A stretch of 64,000 nt of DNA from Anaerorudis cellulosivorans. GTDB taxonomy: Bacteria > Bacteroidota > Bacteroidia > Bacteroidales > Dysgonomonadaceae. Position numbers and translations under genes: made by a program. The stretch is taken from assembly GCF_025943985.1 (NCBI RefSeq), contig NZ_JAPCWE010000002.1, positions 1 to 64,000 on the forward strand, read 5' to 3'. Shown here piece by piece: positions 54,924-64,000 of the stretch. Position 1 is the first letter of the stretch. Each line of letters starts with the position of its first letter. The notes under the pieces were generated by a model. The model was not told where the DNA came from and searched no databases. It was given only the letters and a program-made list of their open reading frames with translations.

Positions 54924-55086
54924 GATAAGCATACGGATTAGCCCAATTGAGCGACAAACCTATTCCCTTTCTCCTAGGTACAAATATCCTATGATCGTTC
55001 GGGTTATAATAAAAAAAGCCCCATTTGTAATTATCCGGATCATTTCTCATCCTGTTAAGCTCTTCCCGATTAAATTGTTCATTCAT
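54874..55086 (-). CDS. DUF5808-like small membrane protein
   Basis: This 70-residue protein has a soluble N-terminal part (MRNDPDNYKWGFFYYNPNDHRIFVPRRKGIG), resembling DUF5808, and one C-terminal membrane helix (AYLIIFGIMLFAVLMG). It is encoded 1 bp upstream of hydrolase copy 2, so the two form an operon. A 15-codon piece of its 3' end is also found upstream of hydrolase copy 1. Confidence 0.7.
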   Translation of the reverse strand: MNEQFNREELNRMRNDPDNYKWGFFYYNPNDHRIFVPRRKGIGLSLNWANPYAYLIIFGIMLFAVLMGRF

Positions 55087-55272
55087 GTATAGAGGTATTA
55101 AACAGTGATATTCTTACATCTGTAAAAATACAGAATAATTTTTTTAATTGATGCACCGACAACTAATAAATTTTATGGTTACCTAAATTCAGCGTAAAAA
55201 TGGAGTACCCGGTAGTACTCCCCCAAAATGCTGCTCATTGTATTAAAAAAAATGACTAATTTAGCGGTCATT

Positions 55273-56121
55273 ATGAAAGCAACAAGGAGAAAATTTTCAG
55301 CCGGGTTTGAGACTAAGGTAGTCCTCATTTTTTTGACAATGAGCTTGTCGTTGACGGCAATTGCTCAAGAAACAATTTATCGAACCCAAACCGACATCCC
55401 GTACTATTCGGAGCAGAAACGGAAAGCAAATGCGTACATCGACGAGCGTTGCAAACTGGATATCTATTACCCAACGAATAAGAAGGGTTTTGCAACTGTC
55501 GTATGGTTTCACGGCGGCGGACTGACGGGCGGGAACAAGGAGATTCCGGAAGCATTGAAGAATAACGACTTTTGCGTGGTTGGCGTGAACTATCGGCTTG
55601 CGCCAAAAGCAAAAGCGCCTGAATATATTGAAGATGCAGCGGCTGCAGTGGCTTGGGTTTTCAACCACATCGAACAATTCGGTGGCGACAGAACCAAAAT
55701 CGTTGTGTCGGGTCATTCTGCCGGAGGCAACCTGACATTGATGGTCGGACTCGACAAGCATTACCTGGCAAAATACGAAATAGATGCCAACCACATTGCA
55801 CAACTGATTCCGTTGAGTGGTCAGGCCATTACCCATTTTACGATTCGTAACGAACGCAACATCAAAGACACGCAACCTCAGATTGATTCGTTGGCGCCGC
55901 TGTGGCACGTCAGAGCAGATGCGCCGCCTCTCCTTCTTATTACCGGCGACCGGGAACTGGAAATGCTGGGGCGCTACGAAGAGAATGCCTATCTTGCGCG
56001 GATGATGAAACTGGTGGGCCACAAACAAACCCGGTTGTTCGAACTGCAAGGTTACGGCCACGACATGACCTACCCGGCATTCCCCCTAGTCGTTCGTGAA
56101 GTCAAAAACAAAAATCGCTAG
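55273..56121 (+). CDS. Secreted alpha/beta-hydrolase, carboxylesterase type
   Basis: This 282-residue esterase has a signal peptide (FLTMSLSLTAIAQ). The start at 55273 (MKATRRKFS) is preferred over 55228 because it gives a basic, short signal-peptide N-terminus. The oxyanion motif HGGG (VVWFHGGGLTGG), the nucleophile in GHSAGG, the acid in ITGDRELE and the His in GYGHDM are all present, as in hormone-sensitive-lipase and feruloyl-esterase-like families. Substrate unknown. It stands alone on the plus strand. Confidence 0.88.
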   Translation: MKATRRKFSAGFETKVVLIFLTMSLSLTAIAQETIYRTQTDIPYYSEQKRKANAYIDERCKLDIYYPTNKKGFATVVWFHGGGLTGGNKEIPEALKNNDFCVVGVNYRLAPKAKAPEYIEDAAAAVAWVFNHIEQFGGDRTKIVVSGHSAGGNLTLMVGLDKHYLAKYEIDANHIAQLIPLSGQAITHFTIRNERNIKDTQPQIDSLAPLWHVRADAPPLLLITGDRELEMLGRYEENAYLARMMKLVGHKQTRLFELQGYGHDMTYPAFPLVVREVKNKNR

Positions 56122-56229
56122 AGAAAATTCGAGAAACACATCTCCGGTCATATTTACCTCGGACAACCGAAGACGACATAATTTGGGCAGAGATTTGTGG
56201 AAAATTTTAAAAGAAACCGTATCTTGATA

Positions 56230-56952
56230 ATGAATAAAATCAATTTAATGCAACGCATAATTGCCGAATTAAACGAACAGGCTTGTAAGGAAAAAGCACA
56301 GCATCACCTCCGGTTTTTCAAAACGGCACCGGGCGAATACGGGGAAGGCGACAAGTTTATAGGGGTGAATGTTCCCGATCAGCGAAAAATTGCCAAAAAA
56401 CATTACCGGGAAATCACGTTAAATGAACTGGAAGAATTTTTGAGAAGCGAAATTCACGAATACCGATCGACCGCTCTTTTTATGCTTTGCTACAAATTTG
56501 AGAAAGCGGACGAATCGGAAAGAACTTCGATAGTGAACCTGTATCTCGACAACATAGCTTTTGTCAATAACTGGGATTTGGTCGATGCCTCTGCCCCTCC
56601 GCTATTGGGGGCTTACTTGGTTGATAGAGAGCGAGATTTGCTTTACCACTTTGCTCACTCCGACGACCTTTGGAAACAGCGGATTGCCATTATTGCCACG
56701 TTGTATTTTATTCGTCGCGGCGAGTTCCACGACACACTCAAAATTTCCAAAATATTGCTGCATCATCATCACGACCTGATTCATAAGGCGGTGGGATGGA
56801 TGCTCAGAGAAGTCGGAAAAAGGGACAAAGAAGCAGCACTGGCTTTTTTGCTGAAACATTACGCCGAAATGCCCAGAACCATGTTGCGGTATGCCATAGA
56901 AAAATTGGATGAAGATTTGCGCCGCCAATTTTTAAAAGGGCAACTAAAATAA
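56230..56952 (+). CDS. DNA alkylation repair protein (AlkD-like)
   Basis: This 240-residue HEAT-repeat protein resembles AlkD DNA glycosylases, which excise N3- and N7-alkylated purines. Typical segments are GVNVPDQRKIAKKHYREI, EYRSTALFMLCYKFEKAD, NNWDLVDASAP and WMLREVGKRD. The start at 56230 (MNKINLMQRI) is preferred; an upstream Met at 56197 adds 11 residues. The WDLVD Asp, important in AlkD, is present. Confidence 0.88.
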   Translation: MNKINLMQRIIAELNEQACKEKAQHHLRFFKTAPGEYGEGDKFIGVNVPDQRKIAKKHYREITLNELEEFLRSEIHEYRSTALFMLCYKFEKADESERTSIVNLYLDNIAFVNNWDLVDASAPPLLGAYLVDRERDLLYHFAHSDDLWKQRIAIIATLYFIRRGEFHDTLKISKILLHHHHDLIHKAVGWMLREVGKRDKEAALAFLLKHYAEMPRTMLRYAIEKLDEDLRRQFLKGQLK

Positions 56953-56992
56953 AACAATCCCGGGCTATATAATTCATATTCATTAAATCATC

Positions 56993-57448
56993 ATGAAAAG
57001 AATTCTCATACTATTCCTTCAGGTAGTTATCGTGCTTATCGGTATCGCTACCCTTTACCTGATGATTCGGTTTCCATTGACCGAAGGAAGGGCACAGAAC
57101 TTAGACCTGTTCAGCATTTATTTCGACCCATTCATCTTGTATGGATATGCCTCATCCATCGCTTTTTTTGTTGCGTTGTACAAAGCCTTCCAATTGCTCG
57201 GCTATATCGCCCAAAATAAACTGTTTTCACCAACCTCGGCAAGGACTTTAAGAAGTATAAAATATTGCGCAATCACATTAAGCATTCTAATTGCAATGGG
57301 CGGATTATATATAAGGATATTTCACAATAAAGAAGACGACCCTGCCGGTTTTCTTGCCATATGCATCGTACTTACGTTTATCTCTATTGCAATAGCTGTT
57401 GCTGTGGCAATGCTTGAAAAAATCGTGCAAAATGCCATTTTGCACTAG
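56993..57448 (+). CDS. DUF2975 membrane protein
   Basis: This 151-residue protein has four predicted membrane helices (about 5-25, 47-67, 90-110, 120-142) and resembles DUF2975 (FVALYKAFQLLGYIAQNKLFS, ARTLRSIKYCAI). Proteins of this family are often encoded with a small Xre-type regulator, but none is found here. Function unknown. The 290 bp that follow (57449-57738) hold nothing recognisable. Confidence 0.75.
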   Translation: MKRILILFLQVVIVLIGIATLYLMIRFPLTEGRAQNLDLFSIYFDPFILYGYASSIAFFVALYKAFQLLGYIAQNKLFSPTSARTLRSIKYCAITLSILIAMGGLYIRIFHNKEDDPAGFLAICIVLTFISIAIAVAVAMLEKIVQNAILH

Positions 57449-57738
57449 TTCATCCATTCGTCTGCTACTCATTTTTTAGAAGTCGGTAACCGATCTAAGA
57501 TTTATCCGAGAACTTCTTGGGCATGAAAGCAGTAAAAACTACTGAGATTCACACTTCTGCGAGTCAAAATAGTTTGAAAGAAATATAATCGCCATTTGAT
57601 GAATTGGCTAAGTTCATAAATTTGGTTTATTAAATGAATAGTTTTTGTATTTTTGAATCAAAAAATAAACGCTATAGAGTAGCGTGTATAAAAAAGTTAG
57701 CGGTAAATTTGAGCACTCTCATAAGATAATTTTAAAAA

Positions 57739-58464
57739 ATGAATAAAATTCCAATAATAAGAAAAGGTAGTTATAAAGATTATTTGAATAATAGTATAGG
57801 CGGTGGATTTATACTGGGATTATTGTTTTTTTTGATTTCATTGCCGACTAATTCAGTAATTAATTCCATGTGGATAGGATTGTCGCTTTGGGTTGGTGTG
57901 ATTATTCTTTTTATTGGGGTAGGATTTACAAGTGAAGAGTATTTTAAGAGGAAACAAAAGATAAAAAAATTGTATTCCGATAAGTATGCTTTTCTTGATA
58001 AAAATGCTTTTATATTGCATCAAGATTTATATTTCGAGGGTATTTATAAGGATTATCATTTTCGTGTTTTACCAATGACCGAACGGCAAGAGCGCAAAAA
58101 GGATATTGAATATGTCATCATCGAAGCGTTTTATACATTTGATAATGGACAAATTGATAGTGAAAAAGAAAAGAATTTAAGCGGCGATTATTTTCTTGGA
58201 CAATTACATTTTGCAAATCATTGTGTTGGATTTGTTCCAAAGGATTGGGAATTGCCGAACTTTAAGGAAAACTTTGATGGATTAATTGGTATTTTAAAGC
58301 GAGAGAAATTAATGCCTTTTTCCAAATTAGAATGGGAGGAAATATTTGGGAAAAAACTTAAAGAAGAAGAAATTAAAGAAGAAAAATCAAGGACTAAACA
58401 GATTTTAAAGATTGGGAAACTCGATTTAAAATATGTAAAACCAAAAAATAAAGTCAGCCGCTAA
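57739..58464 (+). CDS. Hypothetical membrane protein
   Basis: This 241-residue protein has two membrane helices near the N-terminus (about 22-40 and 46-66), then a soluble cytoplasmic domain of about 170 residues ending in a Lys/Glu-rich segment (KKLKEEEIKEEKSRTK). No domain recognised. The gene is AT-rich compared with its neighbours and is followed by an insertion-sequence fragment, so recent acquisition is possible. Confidence 0.65.
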   Translation: MNKIPIIRKGSYKDYLNNSIGGGFILGLLFFLISLPTNSVINSMWIGLSLWVGVIILFIGVGFTSEEYFKRKQKIKKLYSDKYAFLDKNAFILHQDLYFEGIYKDYHFRVLPMTERQERKKDIEYVIIEAFYTFDNGQIDSEKEKNLSGDYFLGQLHFANHCVGFVPKDWELPNFKENFDGLIGILKREKLMPFSKLEWEEIFGKKLKEEEIKEEKSRTKQILKIGKLDLKYVKPKNKVSR

Positions 58465-58520
58465 CACAGTGTCTTACGCCATAAAGAGAGCTACATGTAG
58501 ACAAAGCGCATCTCTCGCTA

Positions 58521-58790
58521 TCAAGTTTTTTGACGTTGATAAAAAAGTTCCCGCAAATCCCCCCACGTCACATACACCCTCCTGTTGTCCGTCAGTGTAA
58601 AAGACAGCCGAACCATAAAACAGCACATTTGCCAGTGTATGCTGCCCATTCGCGGATGATAGGCTCTTGTCCCTCCTCCCTTACAGGTTTCATTGATTTG
58701 GGCAATATCCAAATTATCGCCTATTGGATTGACCAGGCGGGCAGGAGAATCTTGCGGTATCTTTTCATCCAAATATTTTCCTCATATTTT
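58521..58790 (-). pseudogene. N-terminal fragment of an IS1182-like transposase
   Basis: The minus strand encodes GKYLDEKIPQDSPARLV, the middle element DNLDIAQINETCKGGG and TRAYHPRM, matching the N-terminal region of IS1182-family transposases (IPxDSPVRLV ... YKGGGTxxYHPRM). The next residues (GSIHWQMCCFM and on) are unrelated, so the gene is interrupted just after YHPRM. The gene start is beyond an in-frame stop near 58790. Confidence 0.75.
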
Positions 58791-58815
58791 TATTGCACTA
58801 TCCAATAAAAAAAGA

Positions 58816-58840
58816 GGCTGTCCTTACTTTTGAGACAGCC
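58816..58840 (-). terminator. Rho-independent-type hairpin at the end of the IS1182-like fragment
   Basis: GGCTGTC (58816-58822) pairs with GACAGCC (58834-58840). On the minus strand the stem is followed by a CTCTTTTTTTATT run. It sits upstream of the transposase fragment, as terminators near IS ends do to block read-through. The following 58841-59270 is gene-free and AT-rich, with nothing I can name. Confidence 0.6.
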
Positions 58841-59270
58841 CCTTGTTCAAGTATCAAAAATAAAAATATAGCTATGAGTCCACTCCGAAAAGTCCCTGCA
58901 TTTTTCTTATAGCTATTCGAGACGAAAGGAATGGATAAATAGGGATAAATATCAAAAATAACGTAATCACATTAAAGAACAAATTTTGAATCTTCTCCCA
59001 ACCGAATTATCTCAATTTTTCGCACTTTTGAAAAATAGTTTTTTGATGGGGACTCATTATTGAAATTTTTATATAAGTTTGCAGAAAATAAAAATCGCCA
59101 TTTGACGATATGTAAAAAAATATGTAATTTTGAAGGCCAATCACTGCGCTCTTGTTCCCGAATTCACTGCACTTTTATTTCCTGTTTACAGTACCGTAAA
59201 ACGAGTTGGTATTCATTGTGAAAATAAGTACAAAAGGAGTAAGATTGCAATAAATTTAAATATACAAAAA

Positions 59271-60215
59271 ATGAAATACCTAAATATTTTCCTGACAATT
59301 TTGATTTCTTTCTATTTATATTCTTGTGACGACCATGACAATGAATTTAACCTTATTGACCCTTCGACATCGCTGATTGAAATGGAGGGAGAAGGTGGAG
59401 AGATAGAAATCTCATTTACCTATCCAGACTGGAAAATTGCCAGAATAATCAATCAAAGTGGCAATGTGAATATCTCGGGCAACAGCTATTCGTTAGATGG
59501 CTCCCCGATTCGGGAAAATTACACTCTGAAATTAGACAGTTTGGGGAGAATGGATGCGATATGGACAGATAAGGGATTCAGTATCATTCGTAATTCATAT
59601 ACATCACTTAAAATCATTGTCAAGGAAAACAGTACTGGCGAAGATTTCAACTTCATCATTATACTTGAATCAGAAAATGAGTCAAAAGAAATTCAAGTAA
59701 ATCAAAAAAAATCACATGGTTATACTTTTAAGAAAATTGAATATAAAATAGATGAAAGTGATGGTGACTCAATCTTTATAAAGCAAGGAACCTCCTTTTC
59801 ATTTAATGTTCCGTCATCACAGGAATTTTCATTTGCCCCTATCAAAGGGATTGATATTGTTAAAACCTCATATTTCGAAAGTGCGGAAAAAGATGCATTT
59901 GCTTGGACAGAATCGGATTCCGTTTTGGTTGAAATTCCATCTGGCATTTGGAATGGCGAATTATACTTTAATGGAGAGAAGACCCTCTACACGAATGCTT
60001 CAATAAAAAGTGAAAGCGAGTACAGCAAACAAATAGAAACAGTAACAATCCCCCCGGGTAAATCAAGATTCTCGGTCGAAATTCAATATAGAAAACGGAG
60101 AGTTTCGTATTCTTTATATTTAGAAAATAATAGAACTAAACAAGAAAAAGTAATAAACGGAAAGTGGGTTGAATTCGCTCCGACAGGAAATTATACAATC
60201 CGATGGGAAAATTGA
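59271..60215 (+). CDS. Hypothetical lipoprotein with BACON-like domain
   Basis: This 314-residue exported lipoprotein has its lipobox Cys at position 19 (SFYLYSC). The start at 59271 (MKYLNIFLTI) is chosen because it begins the signal peptide; a longer frame from 59130 adds 47 unlikely residues. Residues about 30-140 form a beta-rich domain (IEMEGEGGEIEISFTYPDW, EIQVNQKKS) resembling BACON-type carbohydrate- or mucin-associated domains. A second beta-rich half follows. Function unknown. Confidence 0.7.
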   Translation: MKYLNIFLTILISFYLYSCDDHDNEFNLIDPSTSLIEMEGEGGEIEISFTYPDWKIARIINQSGNVNISGNSYSLDGSPIRENYTLKLDSLGRMDAIWTDKGFSIIRNSYTSLKIIVKENSTGEDFNFIIILESENESKEIQVNQKKSHGYTFKKIEYKIDESDGDSIFIKQGTSFSFNVPSSQEFSFAPIKGIDIVKTSYFESAEKDAFAWTESDSVLVEIPSGIWNGELYFNGEKTLYTNASIKSESEYSKQIETVTIPPGKSRFSVEIQYRKRRVSYSLYLENNRTKQEKVINGKWVEFAPTGNYTIRWEN

Positions 60216-60362
60216 GCCTTCGTTCTCACATCAAAGTACGTTGTATCTTGATAGGGGTAGCACCGAGCTCCCCAACGTTTCATACCTCCAACCGTTTATC
60301 ACCACCCGCCAACAAACCCCACCTAACAAAAGAATTCAACTCACTCAACCAAAAATAAAACG

Positions 60363-61579
60363 ATGAAAATATTACATACTTCTGACTGGCATTTGGGACG
60401 GACGCTTTATTCCAAAAAAGAACGGCAGGAAGAGCATACGGCATTTTTAGCATGGTTGCTCGATACGATTAAGGAAAATGCGATCGACCTGCTACTTATT
60501 GCAGGCGATGTGTTCGACACGGCATCGCCGAGCAGTACGGCTCAAAAATGTATTACGACTTTCTGATCAACGTGCGGAAAGCGGGTTGCGAAAATGTGAT
60601 TGTGGTCGGTGGCAATCACGATTCGCCAAGTTTCCTGAATGCTCCCAAAGACATTTTGGCCGCACTGAACGTTTCTGTCATTGGCCATGCGACTGAAAAT
60701 CCCGAAGATGAAATGATTGTCGTTAAAGACAAGTTGGGCAATCCTCTTACCATTGTTTGTGCAGTCCCTTTCCTGCGGGAACGGGATATCAGCCGTTTTA
60801 CGGAAGGGGAGAATTATTCCGATCGTTCGAAACGAATCAACGAAAACATAAAAAAGCACTATGAAGCAATTGCTCGACTTGCCGAAAACAAACGGGAAGA
60901 ATTAGGCACCGCCGTTCCGATTATAGCAACGGGACATTTGCCCGTCGCAGGAGGAAAAAGAAACGACGACGGCGTGCGCGAAACCTACATCGGAAATATC
61001 GAAGCGGTTGGCAACGACATTTTTCCCGATGCGTTCGATTACGTTGCACTTGGGCATTATCACATTCCATTTGACATCAAAGGCCACATTCGCTTTTGCG
61101 GTTCGCCGATTCCTATGGGATTTGGCGAAGCAGGACAAAAAAAGCAGGTAAACCTCATTGAATTCAATGAAGGGAGAAACATTGAAACCATTGAAATTCC
61201 CGTTTTTCAGCAATTGGAATCCATCGTAGGCGACAAAAAATTTATCGCTCAACGTTTGTCGGAATTGAAAAAAAACGGTGTCTCCGTCTGGGTGGAAGTG
61301 ATTTACACCGGGAATGAAATCTTTCCCGATTTGTCTTCGTGGGTGAACGAACAAATCGCTAATTCCAACATTGAAGTGCTAAAACTTCAAAACCGCCAAT
61401 ACTTGAACGAAGTTTTGACACAAGTCGATACCGCCGATTCGCTGGACGAACTCAACGAAATGGAAGTTTTCGACAAGCTGTTGGGAAAAAATAATATTCC
61501 TGACGAGCAAAAAGCAGAACTGAAAGCATTGTACAAAGAGATTATTGATGGTTTGCATATACAAGACATGCCCTTATGA
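60363..61579 (+). CDS. sbcD: SbcD nuclease subunit, interrupted by a 1-nt frameshift
   Basis: SbcD is the Mre11-like metallophosphoesterase nuclease of the SbcCD complex, which opens hairpins and trims DNA ends. The 5' part (60363-60566) has SDWHLGR and AGDVFDTA; the 3' part (from 60548) has VGGNHDSPS, ATGHLPV and ALGHYHIP. The frames switch in an A5 run at 60544-60548: CAAAAATG would read through as SSTAQKMYYDF if one more A were present. All metal-binding motifs exist, so this is a recent single-base loss, a slippage site or a sequencing error. Without correction the first product is 67 residues. It overlaps sbcC by 4 bp. Confidence 0.88.
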
Positions 61580-64000
61580 AGATTTTGAAACTCAAATTCA
61601 GGAATATCAATTCGCTGGCTGGCGAAAATGAAATTGATTTTACACAACCCGTTTTTACAAACGAAAGACTTTTTGCCATTACCGGAAAGACAGGTGCAGG
61701 AAAGAGTTCCATTTTGGATGCCATTTCGTTGGCTTTGTACGGCAAAACGCCGCGTGTGGAAATTTCGGGCAACGAAAATGCCGTGATGACAAGAGGCGAG
61801 AAAGATTGCCGTTCGGAAATTACCTTTGAAGTGGCAGGTAAAATATGGAAATCATCGTGGAAACAGGAGCGCACCAAAACAGGGAATCTAAAGCCGGTGG
61901 TTCGTCAGATTGTGGATTCAAACAATAAAATCATAGCCGATCAATTGCGTGCTTGCGATACAAAAATCGTAGAAATCTTGGGGTTGACCTTCGATCAGTT
62001 TACCAAAGTGATATTGCTTGCACAAGGAAGTTTCGCAGCTTTTTTGGAAGCGAATAAAAATGACAAGGGCGAACTTTTGGAACAAATAACAGGAACGGAA
62101 ATCTATGGAGAGATTTCAAGAAAGGTTTTTGAACGAAACAAAGCGGAAAAAGAAAAATTAGATAAGGTTTTGTTTGAACTCGAAGCCATCAAAATTCTTT
62201 CGGAAGAAGAAATTAAAAACCTGAATGATGAAATCGCTGCTTTCGAAGCAGAAAAAACACAATTGGACAAGGGGTTGCAAAAAATAGAAACCGCGAAGAA
62301 ATGGCTTTCGGATTTGTACAGTTTGCAAAAGCAAATCGAAGAAGCAAAGTTAAAGTTACCCGAATTGGAAGCGAAAACCATAACGACCAAAGAAGCGTTT
62401 GATGCTTCGGAAAGGGCTTTAAAGGCTATAAAAGAGAAGCAAAAAGAATTGGAGCCGTTATTTAGAAAGGTCAGAGAGCTCGATACCAAAATTTCAGAAA
62501 AAGAAAAATTGTTGCGCCCCATTTTGACGACAACTTCAGATTTAGACAAAAACATAAAAGAATTATCGCAAACACTCGAGGCACAACATACGAATTTGGA
62601 AAAGGCGAAAAAAATGCTGGAAGAAAAACAAAATTGGGCAAGTGAAAACAAGAAATACGAAGAATTGGTTTCCAACTATGCTGCAATTGAAAGTGAAAAT
62701 CATCAATTAGTCTCTTCCTTCAACGAAATCGAAAACCTGAACGCTGAAATAACCAATTTGCAGAAAGATATGCGGTCGAAAGAAGCTGCACTTCAACAGG
62801 CAACAAAAGTTTTCACAGAAAAGGAAAAGGATTTGGCAGAAAAAACCATTGAGCTTGAAACTAAAAAGAAGGAATATGCAGCAATATTGGACGGGAAGGA
62901 GCTATCCTTGCTTCAATCAGAAAAAGAAAACATTTCCGGTCTGTACAATCAAATCAAAAATCTGATTCAGGTTGAACAGGTAATTGCTGACAATCAAAAA
63001 GAAATAAATGATTTTACCGATAAAATAAGACAACTCGAATCAACTATTCAAGAACTTTCAGAAAAAATTGAAGCGGACAAAACGGCCATCGACAATCTGG
63101 ATCGCCAAATCAATTTGCTGGACGAAAATATCAAACTGACAAAAACCATTCAACGTCTGGATGAACTCCGACATACGCTGAAAGACAGAGAGGAATGTCC
63201 ACTCTGTGGGGCATTGGAACACCCTTTTGCTCGTGGAAATGTTCCACAAATGGGAGAAAAGGAAATTGAATTGGCAAACTTAAAAAAACAATGGCAAGAG
63301 ATCACGAAAACGTTTCAACAGAACGAAAAAAAACTTGCGACATACAAGTCTGATATAGACAACGCTTTAAAAAACAAAGCAAAAGAGGAAAAATATCTAT
63401 CGGGCAATTTAGAAAAACAGAAGGAAATACTCGCCGAAATAAAAAGCATACAGGCTGATTTTACGATTCCTGACGGAGAAAATAAAATGGAGAAACTGAA
63501 GGAAATGCTGGCACAGAAACAAACTCAACTTAAAGGAGTTACAATCTTAATTGAACGGGCTGTAAATTGCGAAAGACAACTGGTAAACCTTCGAGACAAA
63601 GAAATTCCCGCTTTGCAAAGAGAAAAAGAGGTAGCTGAAAAATTAAAAAATGAAGCCAAAACCGCTCAAAAGTTAGCTGAACAACAATTGAACGACAAAC
63701 ACGAATTAGCAGCCACTGCAAAGGATAAATACGAAAAGGAAAGAGCTTCTTTGCTGGTCAAACTCCAAGACTATGGCGTTGAGAACATGGAGGGACTGAA
63801 AAGATGCCTCGATGCCTGGAACGAGAATAAAAAACAAACCGAAGAATTAACGAACCGAATTACCACGCTAAAAAGCGACATTGCTCTAAATAAAAAAGAA
63901 TTAGAAAATTTGAGGAAATTGCTTGCCGATAAGCAAAACGAAAAGCAGCAGATTGATTCAGAAAAGAAAGCACTTTCTGATCAACGGCAAGAAATCTTTG
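61576..64000 (+). CDS. sbcC: SbcC ATPase subunit (partial, runs off the window)
   Basis: Rad50/SMC-like ATPase partner of SbcD. From the ATG at 61576 the frame is open to the window end (808 codons). MKILKLKFRNINSLAG leads into Walker A GKTGAGKSS (37-45). LAQGSFAAFLEANKNDKGEL (Q-loop region) follows, then long coiled coils rich in Glu and Lys. The zinc hook CPLCG starts at residue 541, and the returning coiled coil follows it. The C-terminal signature, Walker B and D-loop lie outside the window. The ATGA overlap with sbcD shows translational coupling. Confidence 0.93.
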   Translation, partial: MKILKLKFRNINSLAGENEIDFTQPVFTNERLFAITGKTGAGKSSILDAISLALYGKTPRVEISGNENAVMTRGEKDCRSEITFEVAGKIWKSSWKQERTKTGNLKPVVRQIVDSNNKIIADQLRACDTKIVEILGLTFDQFTKVILLAQGSFAAFLEANKNDKGELLEQITGTEIYGEISRKVFERNKAEKEKLDKVLFELEAIKILSEEEIKNLNDEIAAFEAEKTQLDKGLQKIETAKKWLSDLYSLQKQIEEAKLKLPELEAKTITTKEAFDASERALKAIKEKQKELEPLFRKVRELDTKISEKEKLLRPILTTTSDLDKNIKELSQTLEAQHTNLEKAKKMLEEKQNWASENKKYEELVSNYAAIESENHQLVSSFNEIENLNAEITNLQKDMRSKEAALQQATKVFTEKEKDLAEKTIELETKKKEYAAILDGKELSLLQSEKENISGLYNQIKNLIQVEQVIADNQKEINDFTDKIRQLESTIQELSEKIEADKTAIDNLDRQINLLDENIKLTKTIQRLDELRHTLKDREECPLCGALEHPFARGNVPQMGEKEIELANLKKQWQEITKTFQQNEKKLATYKSDIDNALKNKAKEEKYLSGNLEKQKEILAEIKSIQADFTIPDGENKMEKLKEMLAQKQTQLKGVTILIERAVNCERQLVNLRDKEIPALQREKEVAEKLKNEAKTAQKLAEQQLNDKHELAATAKDKYEKERASLLVKLQDYGVENMEGLKRCLDAWNENKKQTEELTNRITTLKSDIALNKKELENLRKLLADKQNEKQQIDSEKKALSDQRQEIF

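Overview
The window reads as a chromosome segment of a member of the Bacteroidota, most likely order Bacteroidales. The basis is two SusC/SusD polysaccharide utilization loci (PULs) each headed by a hybrid two-component sensor, many lipoproteins with a Cys at position 18-22, Bacteroidetes-type -7 boxes (TAnnTTTG), and fragments of Bacteroidetes insertion sequences. I cannot assign a genus from sequence alone. No tRNA, rRNA or CRISPR array was found.

Layout. 374-13600 (all minus strand) is a fructan PUL: a fructose-type hybrid sensor with a periplasmic sugar-binding domain, SusC, SusD, two GH32 enzymes, a PfkB fructokinase and an MFS sugar permease, in the same logic as the levan/inulin locus of Bacteroides thetaiotaomicron. 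13601-18010 is a small decaying operon: a GH172 gene broken by an internal deletion, an intact DUF6786 lipoprotein, an intact FucP-like permease and a 32-codon stump of a ribulokinase-like FGGY kinase. 18380-27319 is a type I restriction-modification operon (hsdM, Fic, a shortened DinD-like gene, hsdS, a PUA/EVE-like plus Mrr nuclease, an Abi-C-like protein, hsdR). Blocks of an unusual 9-bp-period repeat lie on both sides. 27822-29324 is a DUF4062/HATPase protein. 29325-30424 is repeat-rich and gene-free. 30425-32370 is an arsenic operon (arsR, arsC, DUF3147, arsM) with no recognisable efflux pump. After a lipoprotein, an IS200 fragment and an EamA permease comes a second PUL.

The second PUL (35505-53186, minus strand) has a Y_Y_Y/beta-propeller hybrid sensor, SusC, SusD, a small lipoprotein, an unknown secreted protein, a 938-residue putative glycosidase fused to an FGE/SUMF1-like domain, and two DUF1680/GH127-type beta-L-arabinofuranosidases. 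Its probable target is an arabinofuranosyl-containing glycan. This block is bracketed by two 992-bp direct repeats (34394-35385 and 53932-54923), each holding almost all of the same alpha/beta-hydrolase gene. The outer flanks still show the ancestral order EamA - hydrolase - DUF5808, so the 18.5-kb PUL looks inserted into that locus.

54874-64000 is mixed: DUF5808, a secreted esterase, an AlkD-like DNA repair protein, DUF2975, an unknown membrane protein, an IS1182-like fragment, a BACON-like lipoprotein, and sbcD (with a one-base frameshift in an A-run) overlapping sbcC, which runs off the right end.

A recurring theme is that a palindromic, IS-end-like sequence (TCCTGAAAT..GTTTACA / TGTAAACcTATTTCAGGA) and transposase stumps lie at or near most of the junctions in the window.
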